Below are positions 18,153 through 27,059 of a stretch of DNA of 64,000 nt, one piece after another. The notes under the pieces were generated by a model. It made no database searches. It had not been told where the DNA came from and was given only the letters and a program-made list of their open reading frames with translations. A program made the translations under genes and the position numbers. The stretch's first letter is position 1. The number at the start of each line of letters is the position of its first letter. The stretch spans positions 6,634,001 through 6,698,000 of the forward strand of contig NZ_CP049143.1 in the NCBI RefSeq assembly GCF_011044495.1, read 5' to 3'. This DNA comes from Roseimicrobium sp. ORNL1. Lineage in GTDB: Bacteria > Verrucomicrobiota > Verrucomicrobiia > Verrucomicrobiales > Verrucomicrobiaceae.

Positions 18153-20312
18153 TCACTTCCTACCACCCAGCGCCTCCACCACATCCACCCCATCCGGCAG
18201 CTTCTCCTTCAGCAAGGCATACAGCGAGGGCTTCCACGGGTCCAGGTCCACGATGATGCTGCTGGTGTTCCCGAGATACTTCCCCGTGCGCAGGTCATAC
18301 ACATGCGCCGGTTCCGCGAGCAGGGCCTGCGTTTGAATGGGCTTCTCCAGTGTTTCGTTCCCACCGGCCTGGGCGAGGTCCTCGCTCATGTGGTAGTCGA
18401 TGTTCCGCTCGAAGGCGACGAGCCTGGCGTTATTCCCAAGCTTGTAGCGGTGAATGCGCACGCAGTCGTCGGGGGCCACGCGGATGGGTGGTGGATCGAT
18501 GCCAACGGAAGTGTTCGCCAAGTCAGGCATGGACTCCCGCTCCTCCGCGGTCATCTCACCCAGCCGATTGGCCGGATAGCTCGCCATGTCGTACGGAGAG
18601 CCATAACCGGGCTCTTCCCCCCTTTTGAACTGACTCCCAGATTGCCCGACAGTACGGGACAGGTAGGGCAGCAGATGTTGCCTGGGACCTGTGTGCCTGC
18701 CATGACCATCGAAGCTTCCGGTGGGATTGCTTGCCACCAGTCGCCAGTGGTCATCCGGTTGACTATCACGCCAGCGATAAATGGCCAAAGCCTCCTTGTC
18801 AGTGATGGCATAACTCTGCGGCATCACGAACATGCGGTAGCCGCCACTCTCCAACGCTCCATTTTCAATCTGCTCCGTGCTGAGGAAGCGCGGTGAATAG
18901 CCTTGGTCCTGCAGACGCTTCACCCAGCCGTTGCGCACCCGCGCATGCCGGTTGTGCTTTCCCTCATGGCTGCTGAAACGTCGCGGCCATGTGCGACCAT
19001 CCGCCGTGCTCTCAATGAGCCATGCCACCTGGATGCTCGCCTGTGAATAGTGAATAGCGATGGGGTCGTATTCCTTCTCCGCGCCCAGGAAGAGCTTCGC
19101 CAGCGGTGAGGTCATCTCCTTCAATGTGGGCGCAAGGGCCTTGCCTTTGTCCGTGAGTGGCGCATCGGGCTTCGACATGTCCACGCAGTCCTCGCTCCAC
19201 CAGATGATGCATCCTTTGTCCCCTTCCAGAAGGAGATGCCACAGGCGACGCATGGCGTGATTCGTATCCTTCTCGAAGAGCGTGCATACGACAGGCTTTC
19301 CCGGCATGAAGCTGCCAAAGATCTCACGCGCATTTGCCACGTCATAGGGCTCCACCCAGTCGAGGCTTTGCGACAGCTTCCACAGGTCGTAGCCACCAAA
19401 CGCATGCGGCATCTGCGTGCCCTCGATGCCGACAGGCGTGGCGGCATCTACCTCGCGCGCGGACTGGCGCAGCGTATGCAGCGTGCGTGCGAGCACGCTG
19501 TCCATGTAGGTGCGGAAGTCGCACCACGGGGAGAAGTTCCAATTCACGACCTGTTGCTGGGCCGTGATAGGCAGATCCAGTTTCACCCGCTTCAGCGCGC
19601 TCCAGTCCGGCGGGGACTTCGGCATGCGCTCGCCCGTGACCATGCGCGCCTTGATTTGGTCCGTGGTGAAGGGGCGCACGTCTTCCCACGTGGCGAAGTC
19701 CGAGTCCCACTGATCGTTCAGCTTCTCAAGGGTGCTGTACTGTTCCTTCAGCCAGGCACGGAATCCTTCGAGGCTCTTCGGCGAGAAATCATAGTCGAAG
19801 GGATTTGCCGAGGTGGTGACGGAGAGTTCATCCCGCAGGTCATACAACAGCGGCTGATGCTCGCGATGTTTCGTGGCGGCGCGCACCACTTCCTTCTTCG
19901 ACTGCTCCAGCCATGCCTCGTCCTCCAGGCAATAGGGGCGCACCAAGGCAGCCGCATCCTCCCGGTTCTCCATCCAGCCATTGATGAACCCGCTCCAGTC
20001 CGTGACGGGCGAGCGGAATTTCAAATACAGGCCGGTGCGGACAATATTCTCCACATAATAAGGCAGGCCCGCTTTCAGATAAGCGGCTGGGTCGCCCTCA
20101 CCCGTGACCATGCCTGCGGTCACGCCCATCTCGCCTGCGCGCTGCAGGAAGAGCGGCACGCGCTCCGGTTTCTCCACCGACTTGCCACTCACCCAGAGGA
20201 TGACCTGGTATGCAGGCCACGGCCTCAGCGTCGCCTCCTCAGCACACGCCCTGCCTGTCAGGATACCGGACAGCAGGGCTCCGAGGATGGCGACGATAGG
20301 GCGGCAATTCAC
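18153..20312 (-). CDS. Secreted GH42-like (beta-galactosidase-related) glycoside hydrolase
   Basis: 719 residues with a GTG start at 20312 and a signal peptide ending near GRACA. The catalytic (beta/alpha)8 part resembles GH42: FDYDFSPKSLEGFRAWLKEQ, then LEKLNDQWDSDFATWEDVRP, the diagnostic 'nascent tract' of beta-galactosidases of this type. Later CIIWWSEDC and GGYRMFVMPQSYAITDKEA fit the domain-2 trimerisation fold. The start codon overlaps the stop of the oxidoreductase gene by 4 nt (GTGA), so they are translationally coupled. The substrate is not evident; family-level confidence only moderate. Confidence 0.7.
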   Translation of the reverse strand: MNCRPIVAILGALLSGILTGRACAEEATLRPWPAYQVILWVSGKSVEKPERVPLFLQRAGEMGVTAGMVTGEGDPAAYLKAGLPYYVENIVRTGLYLKFRSPVTDWSGFINGWMENREDAAALVRPYCLEDEAWLEQSKKEVVRAATKHREHQPLLYDLRDELSVTTSANPFDYDFSPKSLEGFRAWLKEQYSTLEKLNDQWDSDFATWEDVRPFTTDQIKARMVTGERMPKSPPDWSALKRVKLDLPITAQQQVVNWNFSPWCDFRTYMDSVLARTLHTLRQSAREVDAATPVGIEGTQMPHAFGGYDLWKLSQSLDWVEPYDVANAREIFGSFMPGKPVVCTLFEKDTNHAMRRLWHLLLEGDKGCIIWWSEDCVDMSKPDAPLTDKGKALAPTLKEMTSPLAKLFLGAEKEYDPIAIHYSQASIQVAWLIESTADGRTWPRRFSSHEGKHNRHARVRNGWVKRLQDQGYSPRFLSTEQIENGALESGGYRMFVMPQSYAITDKEALAIYRWRDSQPDDHWRLVASNPTGSFDGHGRHTGPRQHLLPYLSRTVGQSGSQFKRGEEPGYGSPYDMASYPANRLGEMTAEERESMPDLANTSVGIDPPPIRVAPDDCVRIHRYKLGNNARLVAFERNIDYHMSEDLAQAGGNETLEKPIQTQALLAEPAHVYDLRTGKYLGNTSSIIVDLDPWKPSLYALLKEKLPDGVDVVEALGGRK

Positions 20313-21715
20313 ACAGGCGTGACTTCAAATCCTTTCCGGTACTCGCGGGTGAGCATGGCCTGCGCAGGCGCACTGTCAACGGCACCACGGCTGATCTTCA
20401 TCTGGGCCGCATCCCACTCCAGCGTCTCACCGGGGAAGCGCGCGGCGACGTTGCCAAGCTGCACCGTTTCCGAGAGCGGCGCGGCGTAGTGGAAGCCATC
20501 GCTGGTCTTCTTGCCTTCGAAGATGGCATCCACCCAGACGTGACGATGGTTGAGGCCCACGACATCCTTGGGATAAGCAAAGGTCTGGAACTTCTCCTGC
20601 GGATACATGCGCGGCCCAGCCACGTGCGGCAGAATCATATTCCCGCCTTCACCGATGATGAGCGAGCCCGCCTTGGGCAGGCTGAGGTTGTCCGGCATCT
20701 GCGCGAGTTCCTTCGGCGGCTGCAGCTTGCCATCATACCAGGTCACGGGAATCGTCTTGCCCGCGGTGAAGTTCGTACCGGGGAAGGTGTAGTACACCCT
20801 CTCAGGACCTGGCCACACCTCCTTGTTCGTGCCGGAGTGCTCGGCGCGAATCGTCGTGGGCGCGGTGAGTTCCAGCGCGGTGAAGATGGGGTCCAGGATG
20901 TGGCAGGCGAAATCACCTAGCGCGCCCGTGCCGAAGTCCTGCCAGTCACGCCACACAAAGGGGTGATAGGCATCCGACACATAGGGACGCATGGGCGCGG
21001 GCCCAATCCACAGGTCCCAGTTCACATTCGCCGGAGGCGCGGACTCCAGGCTCTTCGGCGGACGGTCGTCGAAGCTGGTGCGCTCACGGCCATCCACACT
21101 CACCCAGGAGTGCACTTCCTTGATCTTGCCAATCGCTCCCTCACGCAGCAGGCGCACGCCCAGGCGGTAGGCGAGGTCTGAGTGGATTTGATTTCCCATC
21201 TGCGTGATGACGCCGGTCTTCTCCGCCCAGAGTTTCATCTGGCGGCACTCCCACACCGTGTGGGCGAGCGGCTTCTGGCAGTACACATGCTTGCCACGCT
21301 TCATGGCCTCGATGCTGGCACGCGCATGGGAATGGTCTGGCGTGGCCACGCACACGGCGTCCAGGCCATCACCCAGCTTGCTGTACATCTCCATGTAGTC
21401 GGCGAAATGCGCCACACCCGGGAAGGCCTTGTCCGCCTTCGCGAAGCGGTTGCTGTCGATATCGCAGAAGCCCACGAACTTCACCTTCTCGTGCGAGCCC
21501 ACGTTCGTCATGTCGCTGAAGCCCATGCCGTCCGCGCCAATCACGGCCAACTGCAGGGTGGAGTTCAGCGGCTTGGAAAAGGAACCGCTGGGCAGGATGA
21601 AAGGAGCACCAATGGCAGCAGCTGCGGTCTTGAGGAAACCACGGCGCGAAGGGATGCGAGAAGCAGATGCGGGCGCAGGTGCGGATGCAGAGGTCGGGGT
21701 CGTGTGATGACGCAT
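20309..21715 (-). CDS. Tat-exported Gfo/Idh/MocA family oxidoreductase
   Basis: 468 residues. The N-terminus SRRGFLKTAAAAIGAPFI is a Tat signal (RR-x-FLK). The Rossmann domain follows: LQLAVIGADGMGFSDM..., VKFVGFCDIDSNR, AVCVATPDHSHARASIEAMK, and the catalytic EKP-equivalent KHVYCQKPLAH. The C-terminal substrate domain includes GNQIHSDLAYRLG and DFGTGALGDFACHILDPIF. Exported members are expanded in Planctomycetes/Verrucomicrobia and act on sugars or inositols with NAD(P). The downstream coupled GH42-like enzyme suggests glycan or glycoside turnover. Confidence 0.9.
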   Translation of the reverse strand: MRHHTTPTSASAPAPASASRIPSRRGFLKTAAAAIGAPFILPSGSFSKPLNSTLQLAVIGADGMGFSDMTNVGSHEKVKFVGFCDIDSNRFAKADKAFPGVAHFADYMEMYSKLGDGLDAVCVATPDHSHARASIEAMKRGKHVYCQKPLAHTVWECRQMKLWAEKTGVITQMGNQIHSDLAYRLGVRLLREGAIGKIKEVHSWVSVDGRERTSFDDRPPKSLESAPPANVNWDLWIGPAPMRPYVSDAYHPFVWRDWQDFGTGALGDFACHILDPIFTALELTAPTTIRAEHSGTNKEVWPGPERVYYTFPGTNFTAGKTIPVTWYDGKLQPPKELAQMPDNLSLPKAGSLIIGEGGNMILPHVAGPRMYPQEKFQTFAYPKDVVGLNHRHVWVDAIFEGKKTSDGFHYAAPLSETVQLGNVAARFPGETLEWDAAQMKISRGAVDSAPAQAMLTREYRKGFEVTPV

Positions 21716-21870
21716 GATGAGGATACTGGGAAGCGCCCGGGATGTTTCAGGCCCAAGGTGACGGAAACTCGTACAAATGTCCCATGGGGGTGAAGAAGAC
21801 GCAACCCAACCAAGGTGGCCTTTCCCGTCTGCGGATGGATATCTCGACCAGGCATCCGAAGTTGCAGCCT

Positions 21871-22111
21871 GAAGGGCTGCAGGAGCCCAGCCCAGGGTTA
21901 GGGAGCCTTAGCGACCGACACCCTGGGTGGTGTATTAGGATGTATTCGACCCTGAAAGGGTCGCGGAGTCGTCGCACAGCCGATGCGGCACAGCAGACCA
22001 AGTACACCCTCTCCCCGACCCCTTCAGGGTCGCATGACTTCTTTGGGAGCCGTCCCAGGGTGTCGGTCGCCTGAAGCTCCCTAACCCTGGGCTGGGCTCC
22101 TGTGCCCCTTC
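21871..22111. repeat. Family III full-length palindromic element
   Basis: Inverted arms of ~95 bp: 21871-21963 and 22016-22111. Matching blocks in reverse order are GAAGGGCTGCAGGAGCCCAG / CTGGGCTCCTGTGCCCCTTC, GGGTTAGGGAGC / GCTCCCTAACCC, CGACCGACACCCTGGG / CCCAGGGTGTCGGTCG, and terminal CGACCCTGAAAGGGTCG hairpins. It lies in the 636-bp gap 21716-22351 between divergent genes. A half-copy is at 5922-6023. No gene seen in the gap. Confidence 0.9.
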
Positions 22112-22351
22112 AGGGCACGGCGTCCATGCTCATACCGGTGAAGGAGACTGTCGCACCAGCCCTCTATTCCGCGTCTCCCCTGAAACATCCCCCTGCGGAC
22201 AGATTACCAAGCCGCACCCTTGCATTGTGCACCATCACGCCTAGAAAAGCGTCACATCCACTGCGCCCTGCACAAACATCCGGTACAGGCGCATCGCTCA
22301 TCGGCGAAGCGCCTGCTTCATCTCAGTTCCACTTCCCTTTTCCTTCTTTCC

Positions 22352-22918
22352 ATGAACTCAAAGCACTCACCGCGTCGCAGGGCCATCCTCCTGGCTGCGG
22401 TTGGACTTTTCCTCATTCCCGTCGCAGGCATCACCCTCGCCGAGTCTCCCACTCCTGCGAACACCGACACGCCCACGGCCGCCGCGAAGGCTTTCTACGA
22501 CATCCTGATCAAACACAAAGTCTCCGGTCTCCCCACCAAGGATGCCTGGAAGGAACTGCAACCGCGCCTTTCCTCGAAGCTCATCTCCCTGCTGGAAGCC
22601 GCCCGCGCGGAGCAGGCTGCCTTCATCAAAAAGAACCCTGACGAAAAGCCGCCCTATATCGAAGGCGACCTTTTCAGCAGCCTCTTCGAAGGCCCCCAGA
22701 CTCATGCTGAAGGAGAGGCCAGCGTGAACAGTGACACGGCGGAAGTGCCCGTGAGCTTCACCTACACCGAAGGCGGCAACACCACCAAGTGGACGGACAC
22801 ACTCATCTTCGTCAGAGGCCCTCTCGGCAACTGGCTGGTGGACGACGTGCGCTACGGCGGCGGCTGGGACTTCGCACCGAAGGGCACACTCTCCGAAGGA
22901 CTGAAGGCGCGCGAATAA
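22352..22918 (+). CDS. Small secreted protein, DUF3828-like
   Basis: 188 residues from the ATG at 22352, giving signal peptide MNSKHSPRRRAILLAAVGLFLIPVAGITLA. The mature part (AAKAFYDILIKHK, PRLSSKLISLLEAARAEQ, EGDLFSSLFEGPQTHAEGEA, then a WLVDDVRYGGGWDF end) has the helix-then-sheet pattern of DUF3828/NTF2-like periplasmic proteins. No catalytic residues are obvious. It is followed after 65 bp by another secreted protein on the same strand and is probably cotranscribed with it. Confidence 0.7.
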   Translation: MNSKHSPRRRAILLAAVGLFLIPVAGITLAESPTPANTDTPTAAAKAFYDILIKHKVSGLPTKDAWKELQPRLSSKLISLLEAARAEQAAFIKKNPDEKPPYIEGDLFSSLFEGPQTHAEGEASVNSDTAEVPVSFTYTEGGNTTKWTDTLIFVRGPLGNWLVDDVRYGGGWDFAPKGTLSEGLKARE

Positions 22919-22983
22919 CTTAGCTCATCACGCTGCCACCTGCGTCACATCGTTCATCCACATCACCACATTTCCCTCCCGTC

Positions 22984-24393
22984 ATGAAACTTTTCCCCGC
23001 GCTCCTGAGCCTGGCCATCGCTGGAGTCGTCTGCGGCCGCAATGCATGGGCTGCCGACGCGAAACCTGCCGCCACTCCCACGGCTACTGCCGAGGCCGAG
23101 ACACTCCAACGACTGGCTGACATGCATCGCCAGCAGGTCCAAAAGCTCGGCGAGCTCGAAATCCTGCGTCAGGATCACACGCACCCGAATTCCTTCCCTC
23201 CCGAATCCCAGACCCTGGTGCTTCGCCTGGGGAATGGCGTGGAAGTGGTGACCGAACGCCGCATGGAAAACAACGTCGTGGTGCAGAAGGACTACTTCCT
23301 CAATGACAACCGGGTGTACGCCTACCGCGTCACCCGCCATGACCCCAGCATGGACGACAAGACCAAGCGGGTCTCGGAAAGCCAGTTCCTCTTCGACAAG
23401 GGCAATCCAGTTTACAACGTCCTGGTCGCAGTCCGCGTGCCCATGAATGAGGAATCGCCGAGCTTCGCCAAGGCAAAAGAACAGGTGCTCCCCATCCCCG
23501 CCGGTCTGGAAGGCTGGGGTGACAAGCTCACCGTCCGCGCCTTCGATATCGCCCGCGGCTTCCGGTCGGGTGTTGGGCGTTATGCGTTCGGTGACTGGGA
23601 CGGGTGGCTCCTGAAGAAGGCACCGCCGGAGGACAAGACTCCCCAGACTCAAAGAGAGCGCCCCAAGGACTGGCTGCCTTCACCCGACACCCTGGTGCTC
23701 CCCATCGCAGACTCGCTCAGCCCGGACGGTCTTTATGAAATCGGCTGGGGTTATGAGAAAGGTCCCGTCGACTGGAAGAAGCTCGCCTTCATGGAAGGCC
23801 CAGACGACGGCCCGAACTATCCCACCTTCTCCACGAAGCTGGCGGACGGCCCCCTCACGCCCGAGATGGAGGAAGACGGCGACTTCGTGGTGAACCACGT
23901 CACCGGCAAGACTCTGGTGAAGCTCGACATGGATTACCCCGGCGAGCGCCAGCGTTTCAACCATGATGAGCTGAATGCGCACTGGTCCCCCTCCTCCACC
24001 TGCTTCGTCGTGCAGGCCGAGCAGAAGTGGTCCACCGAATATGCCCAGGTCGGCTGGATCAAGGACGGCTCCTGCGAGGGGGCTTATCACATCCTCGAAG
24101 TCCTCGAACACGCCGCCGAGGATGCCGTGAAGAAATCCAAGCACCCCGCCGCCGCACGCCTGAAGAAGACCGGCGATGAACACGAGGGATATTCTTTCAC
24201 CCTCTCCAAGATCATGGTGGAAGATGACGGCAGGTTCGAAGCACGCGTCGTGGGGCAGATTCCCAAGGACGACCTGCCCAGCGGTCTCTACGAAGTCATC
24301 CTCGAAGGCGCCTTCTCACCCGGCGAAAAAGGCGGCCCCGCCAAGCTCAAGGTGGGCAAGACGCGTGTGCTGCCACCGATGAAAAACGAGTAG
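22984..24393 (+). CDS. Secreted protein of unknown function
   Basis: 469 residues with a signal peptide ending near RNAWA. The mature protein is acidic, with no cysteine pair or catalytic motif that I can name. Recognisable stretches are VLRLGNGVEVVTERRMENN, KLDMDYPGERQRFNHDELNA and STCFVVQAEQKWSTEYAQVG. The C-terminus is KVGKTRVLPPMKNE. A short decayed match to this C-terminus lies downstream at about 25561-25611, implying a former duplicate. Function unknown. Confidence 0.7.
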   Translation: MKLFPALLSLAIAGVVCGRNAWAADAKPAATPTATAEAETLQRLADMHRQQVQKLGELEILRQDHTHPNSFPPESQTLVLRLGNGVEVVTERRMENNVVVQKDYFLNDNRVYAYRVTRHDPSMDDKTKRVSESQFLFDKGNPVYNVLVAVRVPMNEESPSFAKAKEQVLPIPAGLEGWGDKLTVRAFDIARGFRSGVGRYAFGDWDGWLLKKAPPEDKTPQTQRERPKDWLPSPDTLVLPIADSLSPDGLYEIGWGYEKGPVDWKKLAFMEGPDDGPNYPTFSTKLADGPLTPEMEEDGDFVVNHVTGKTLVKLDMDYPGERQRFNHDELNAHWSPSSTCFVVQAEQKWSTEYAQVGWIKDGSCEGAYHILEVLEHAAEDAVKKSKHPAAARLKKTGDEHEGYSFTLSKIMVEDDGRFEARVVGQIPKDDLPSGLYEVILEGAFSPGEKGGPAKLKVGKTRVLPPMKNE

Positions 24394-24510
24394 AGTGTCT
24401 CAGGCATCTCCACTTCCATGCGGACGTTTTCATCGGGCCGCGAGTAGTACCAGGACGACTTGAAACAGGCCTTTAACGCGACGCACTTACCCAGCGTGTT
24501 GCGACAGACC

Positions 24511-24828
24511 CAAGGAGTGGGGGCATTCCTGCCCCCATTTTTTGCGCGTGAAGAGCACCACTGAGATCGCACCTCTCTATACAGTGGACAGGCCGGCTCG
24601 CAGGGAGCGGCACTAGCCTTAGTGCCGATGGTGAGCAAAATGGGGCGCGGAGCCCACCTTCCGAAGCTTTATGGGTGCGTCCAAGTTCTTTGCGTGGCCA
24701 CGCTGCATGTGACGGCACCAAGCTAGTGCCGCTCCCTGCGAAACAGTCGCTTCGTTGACATACATGGTTGAAGGGTGATCCCATCCGTAGCACACCTTTA
24801 ATGGGGACAGGAATGTCCCCACTCCTTG
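24511..24828. repeat. Family II nested palindrome, copy C (long form)
   Basis: Outer arms 24511-24539 (local hairpin GGGGGC-ATTCCT-GCCCCC) and 24800-24828 (GGGGAC-AGGAAT-GTCCCC); inner arms 24599-24627 and 24713-24740 with CGGCACTA hairpins. The core reads in the opposite orientation to copies B and D. Flanks 24453-24510 and 24829-24931 match those of copy A, so the full repeat is about 480 bp and nearly reaches the acetyltransferase start. It fills the 583-bp gap 24394-24976; no gene seen. Confidence 0.92.
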
Positions 24829-24976
24829 GGCCTATGCCATGCTCGTGTTCCATGGATACCCTGGTGGCATGAACCGCTCTAAATGGTCTGACGTCGTTCT
24901 GATAAAGACTCGATTACAACCTCTCCCTTGGTATAGCCTGACACGTGACTCCGACGAGCCGCTCCGACAAAAACAA

Positions 24977-25504
24977 ATGCAGCCCACCATCATACTGCGC
25001 CAGTGGAATGACTCTGACATGGAAGCCTTCGCTTCCATGAATGCCGATGCGGAGGTGATGCGATTCTTCGCGCGCCGATGGACGGCGGAGGAATCCCGGG
25101 AGGCCATGCAACGGTTTCGGCAGGGGATTGAGCAACGAGGCTGGGGCCTGTGGGCAGTCGAGGTGGATGGTGATTTCGCGGGGTTCACGGGCTTGTCGGA
25201 ACCCAAGTTTTCAGCTCACTTCACTCCATGTGTCGAAGTAGGCTGGCGATTCCGGCAGGAGTATTGGGGCCGCGGCATCGCCTTCGCTGCCGCTCAACAG
25301 GCGGTCGATTACGCCTTTTCGGTTTTGCGCCTCAAGCAGTTAGTCTCCTTCACCACAGCCTCCAATCTGAGATCACGCAAGCTGATGGAGCGCTTGGGGT
25401 TCACTCACGACCCAAGCGAGGATTTCATGCATCCTCTGCTGGAGGCAGACCACCCACTGCGGCATCATGTCCTGTACCGAAAATGGGCCGACTCTGATGA
25501 TTAG
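24977..25504 (+). CDS. GNAT-family N-acetyltransferase (RimJ/RimL type)
   Basis: 175 residues from the ATG at 24977 (MQPTIILRQWNDSD); the upstream frame is repeat sequence. Typical order: LRQWNDSDMEAFASMNADAEVM, then GLWAVEVDGDFAGFTGLSEP, VEVGWRFRQEYWGRGIAFAAA (acetyl-CoA-binding Q/RxxGxA-like loop: EYWGRGIAFAA), and SNLRSRKLMERLGF. Transfers acetyl from acetyl-CoA to an amine; the substrate is unknown (ribosomal-protein or small-molecule acetylation are both possible). Confidence 0.88.
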   Translation: MQPTIILRQWNDSDMEAFASMNADAEVMRFFARRWTAEESREAMQRFRQGIEQRGWGLWAVEVDGDFAGFTGLSEPKFSAHFTPCVEVGWRFRQEYWGRGIAFAAAQQAVDYAFSVLRLKQLVSFTTASNLRSRKLMERLGFTHDPSEDFMHPLLEADHPLRHHVLYRKWADSDD

Positions 25505-25560
25505 TTAGATGACGTACAGAAGTTTAGAGTGTGCGGGAAGAGCGTGACCTGCATCAGGAT

Positions 25561-25611
25561 AACGTGCGCAAGTCACGAGTGCTGTCTCCGATGAAGAACA
25601 AGCAGGTGTGA
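25561..25611 (+). pseudogene. Possible remnant of the C-terminus of the 22984-24393 gene
   Basis: Read in frame, this stretch encodes NVRKSRVLSPMKNKQV followed by a stop, close to VGKTRVLPPMKNE at the end of the 469-residue protein. The DNA also aligns (GTGCTG, CCGATGAA and AAC blocks in step). No recognisable homology extends upstream, so at most the last ~15 codons remain. This is a short match and could be chance. Confidence 0.35.
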
Positions 25612-25651
25612 TGGCAGGATGAAGGCGCTCCACCTAGTACAGTAGTCGCTT

Positions 25652-26059
25652 CTATACTGAGTACCTCTCCCGCCAACCTATGTGAGCGATCCAACTCCGA
25701 AGGTCGGCCACAAACACCTCTCTATCGAAGTCGGGGATTCTGTATCTTTCAAGCACCTCCGGCACTTCATCAAACAACCGCTGCATCACTTCCTGCTTTC
25801 GAGCTTCCGGCGTTGCGGCGCTCATTGCCGGGAGATCCAACATGATGTCCATGTAAACCTTCGATTCTTTCCTCGAATAACGAAGACGTCGTTTGAGGTT
25901 TAAGGCCGAATCCTGGCACATCAAAACCACCACTATCTCGCTCAATCCTTCCCCATAGTTTTTCGGAGCAAAATGCTTCCTGCACGGGCCTGAAAGCTCT
26001 TCAATCACTGAGCCGATTCCCGATTCAACATCCGTGTCCCCAGTCACACGAAAATGCAT
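25652..26059 (-). CDS. Small protein of unknown function, possibly immunity-protein-like
   Basis: 135 residues from the Met at 26059 (MHFRVTGDTDVES), 8 bp after the M28 peptidase stop, so probably the last gene of that operon. Features: KNYGEGLSEIVVVLMCQDS and LKRRLRYSRKESKVYMDIML, then a helical C-terminus. The RYSRKEKxxYMDIML-like segment reminds me of Imm44-type immunity proteins, but I cannot verify this. No toxin gene is adjacent. Cytoplasmic. Confidence 0.55.
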   Translation of the reverse strand: MHFRVTGDTDVESGIGSVIEELSGPCRKHFAPKNYGEGLSEIVVVLMCQDSALNLKRRLRYSRKESKVYMDIMLDLPAMSAATPEARKQEVMQRLFDEVPEVLERYRIPDFDREVFVADLRSWIAHIGWRERYSV

Positions 26060-26067
26060 AGTCCGCT

Positions 26068-27009
26068 CTACTTCCCCTCCAGCTTCATCAACTCCGTCAC
26101 CACCGTGGCCACAAGGACCTGGGTGACCTGCAGCAGGAACGTATAGTTCAGCGTCGTCGGCAGGTCCGTGAGCTGGTGGTAGTGCGGATTCCGGAACTCC
26201 GCTGTGTCCGTCCACATGATGGAGGGCACGCCCGCCTCCCAGAAGGAAGCATGGTCACTGCGATGCAGCACCGGGAAGAGAGGCTCCATCCCGGGACCCA
26301 GCGGCAGGCCCAGCACGGGAAATTTTGGCAGGTAGGTGCGTGCCACCGTCAGCACATTCATCATGTGCAAGGCACTCTGGGAATTGGCCACGAGGGCGAT
26401 GAAATTCCCCTGGCTGGGAAGACGCACCGGCAGACCCAGCGGCACCTTCTGCGTGTTGTACTTGTGGTCGGCATAGCCCACCATCTCCAGCACGTGCACG
26501 CACCGGATGCTCTTGCGCTCCTCCGGTGAAAGCGCGTTCACATACTCTTCACTCCCCAGCAGGCCGTCCTCCTCCCGGTTGAAGGCGACGAAGGCCACGG
26601 GAAGGTCCGGCCGCCAGTTCCGGCAGGTCCAGGCACAGGCGAGCATCGCGGCCACGGCGCTGCCATTGTCGTCCGCGCCGGGCATGTTTGGCACGCTGTC
26701 GTAGTGCGCCGCCACGAGGAGGACCGGACGAGTGACTCCCGGCGGACGCGCGACCACATTCTTGTACTCGCCCTGAAGATCCACCTGGTACCCCCAGGCG
26801 GAGAGCTGGGTGGCGAGCCAGCGGGCGGCGGCCTGGTTCGCCTCGGCATTCGCACTGTAGTGCCGGGGCAGGCTGATGCCTTCCACCCACTTCCTCAGCC
26901 AGTCAGGTGAGATCGAAGATATGAGTGCAGCCAGTTCCGGCACCACCTTTCCGGGGGCTGACTGTTCCGCACTCCTTAGCTCCATAAGACAATTTGGGGG
27001 GCGCATCAT
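26068..27009 (-). CDS. M28-family zinc aminopeptidase
   Basis: About 313 residues (start at 27009; a Met at 27006 is equally plausible). The di-zinc ligands of M28 peptidases are in order: VAAHYDSVPNMPGADDNGSA (His and Asp), FNREEDGLLGSEEY (catalytic Glu-Glu), ...RSDHASFWEAGVPSIMWTDT and the terminal HYHQLTDLPTTL. It has no signal peptide, so it may be cytoplasmic. It lies between the ADP-ribosylglycohydrolase gene (50 bp upstream) and a small unknown gene (8 bp downstream). Confidence 0.9.
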   Translation of the reverse strand: MMRPPNCLMELRSAEQSAPGKVVPELAALISSISPDWLRKWVEGISLPRHYSANAEANQAAARWLATQLSAWGYQVDLQGEYKNVVARPPGVTRPVLLVAAHYDSVPNMPGADDNGSAVAAMLACAWTCRNWRPDLPVAFVAFNREEDGLLGSEEYVNALSPEERKSIRCVHVLEMVGYADHKYNTQKVPLGLPVRLPSQGNFIALVANSQSALHMMNVLTVARTYLPKFPVLGLPLGPGMEPLFPVLHRSDHASFWEAGVPSIMWTDTAEFRNPHYHQLTDLPTTLNYTFLLQVTQVLVATVVTELMKLEGK

Positions 27010-27059
27010 TCCCCGGACCCTCCTTTTATACAACCGTGAAAATAGGTTCCTTGTGTCTT

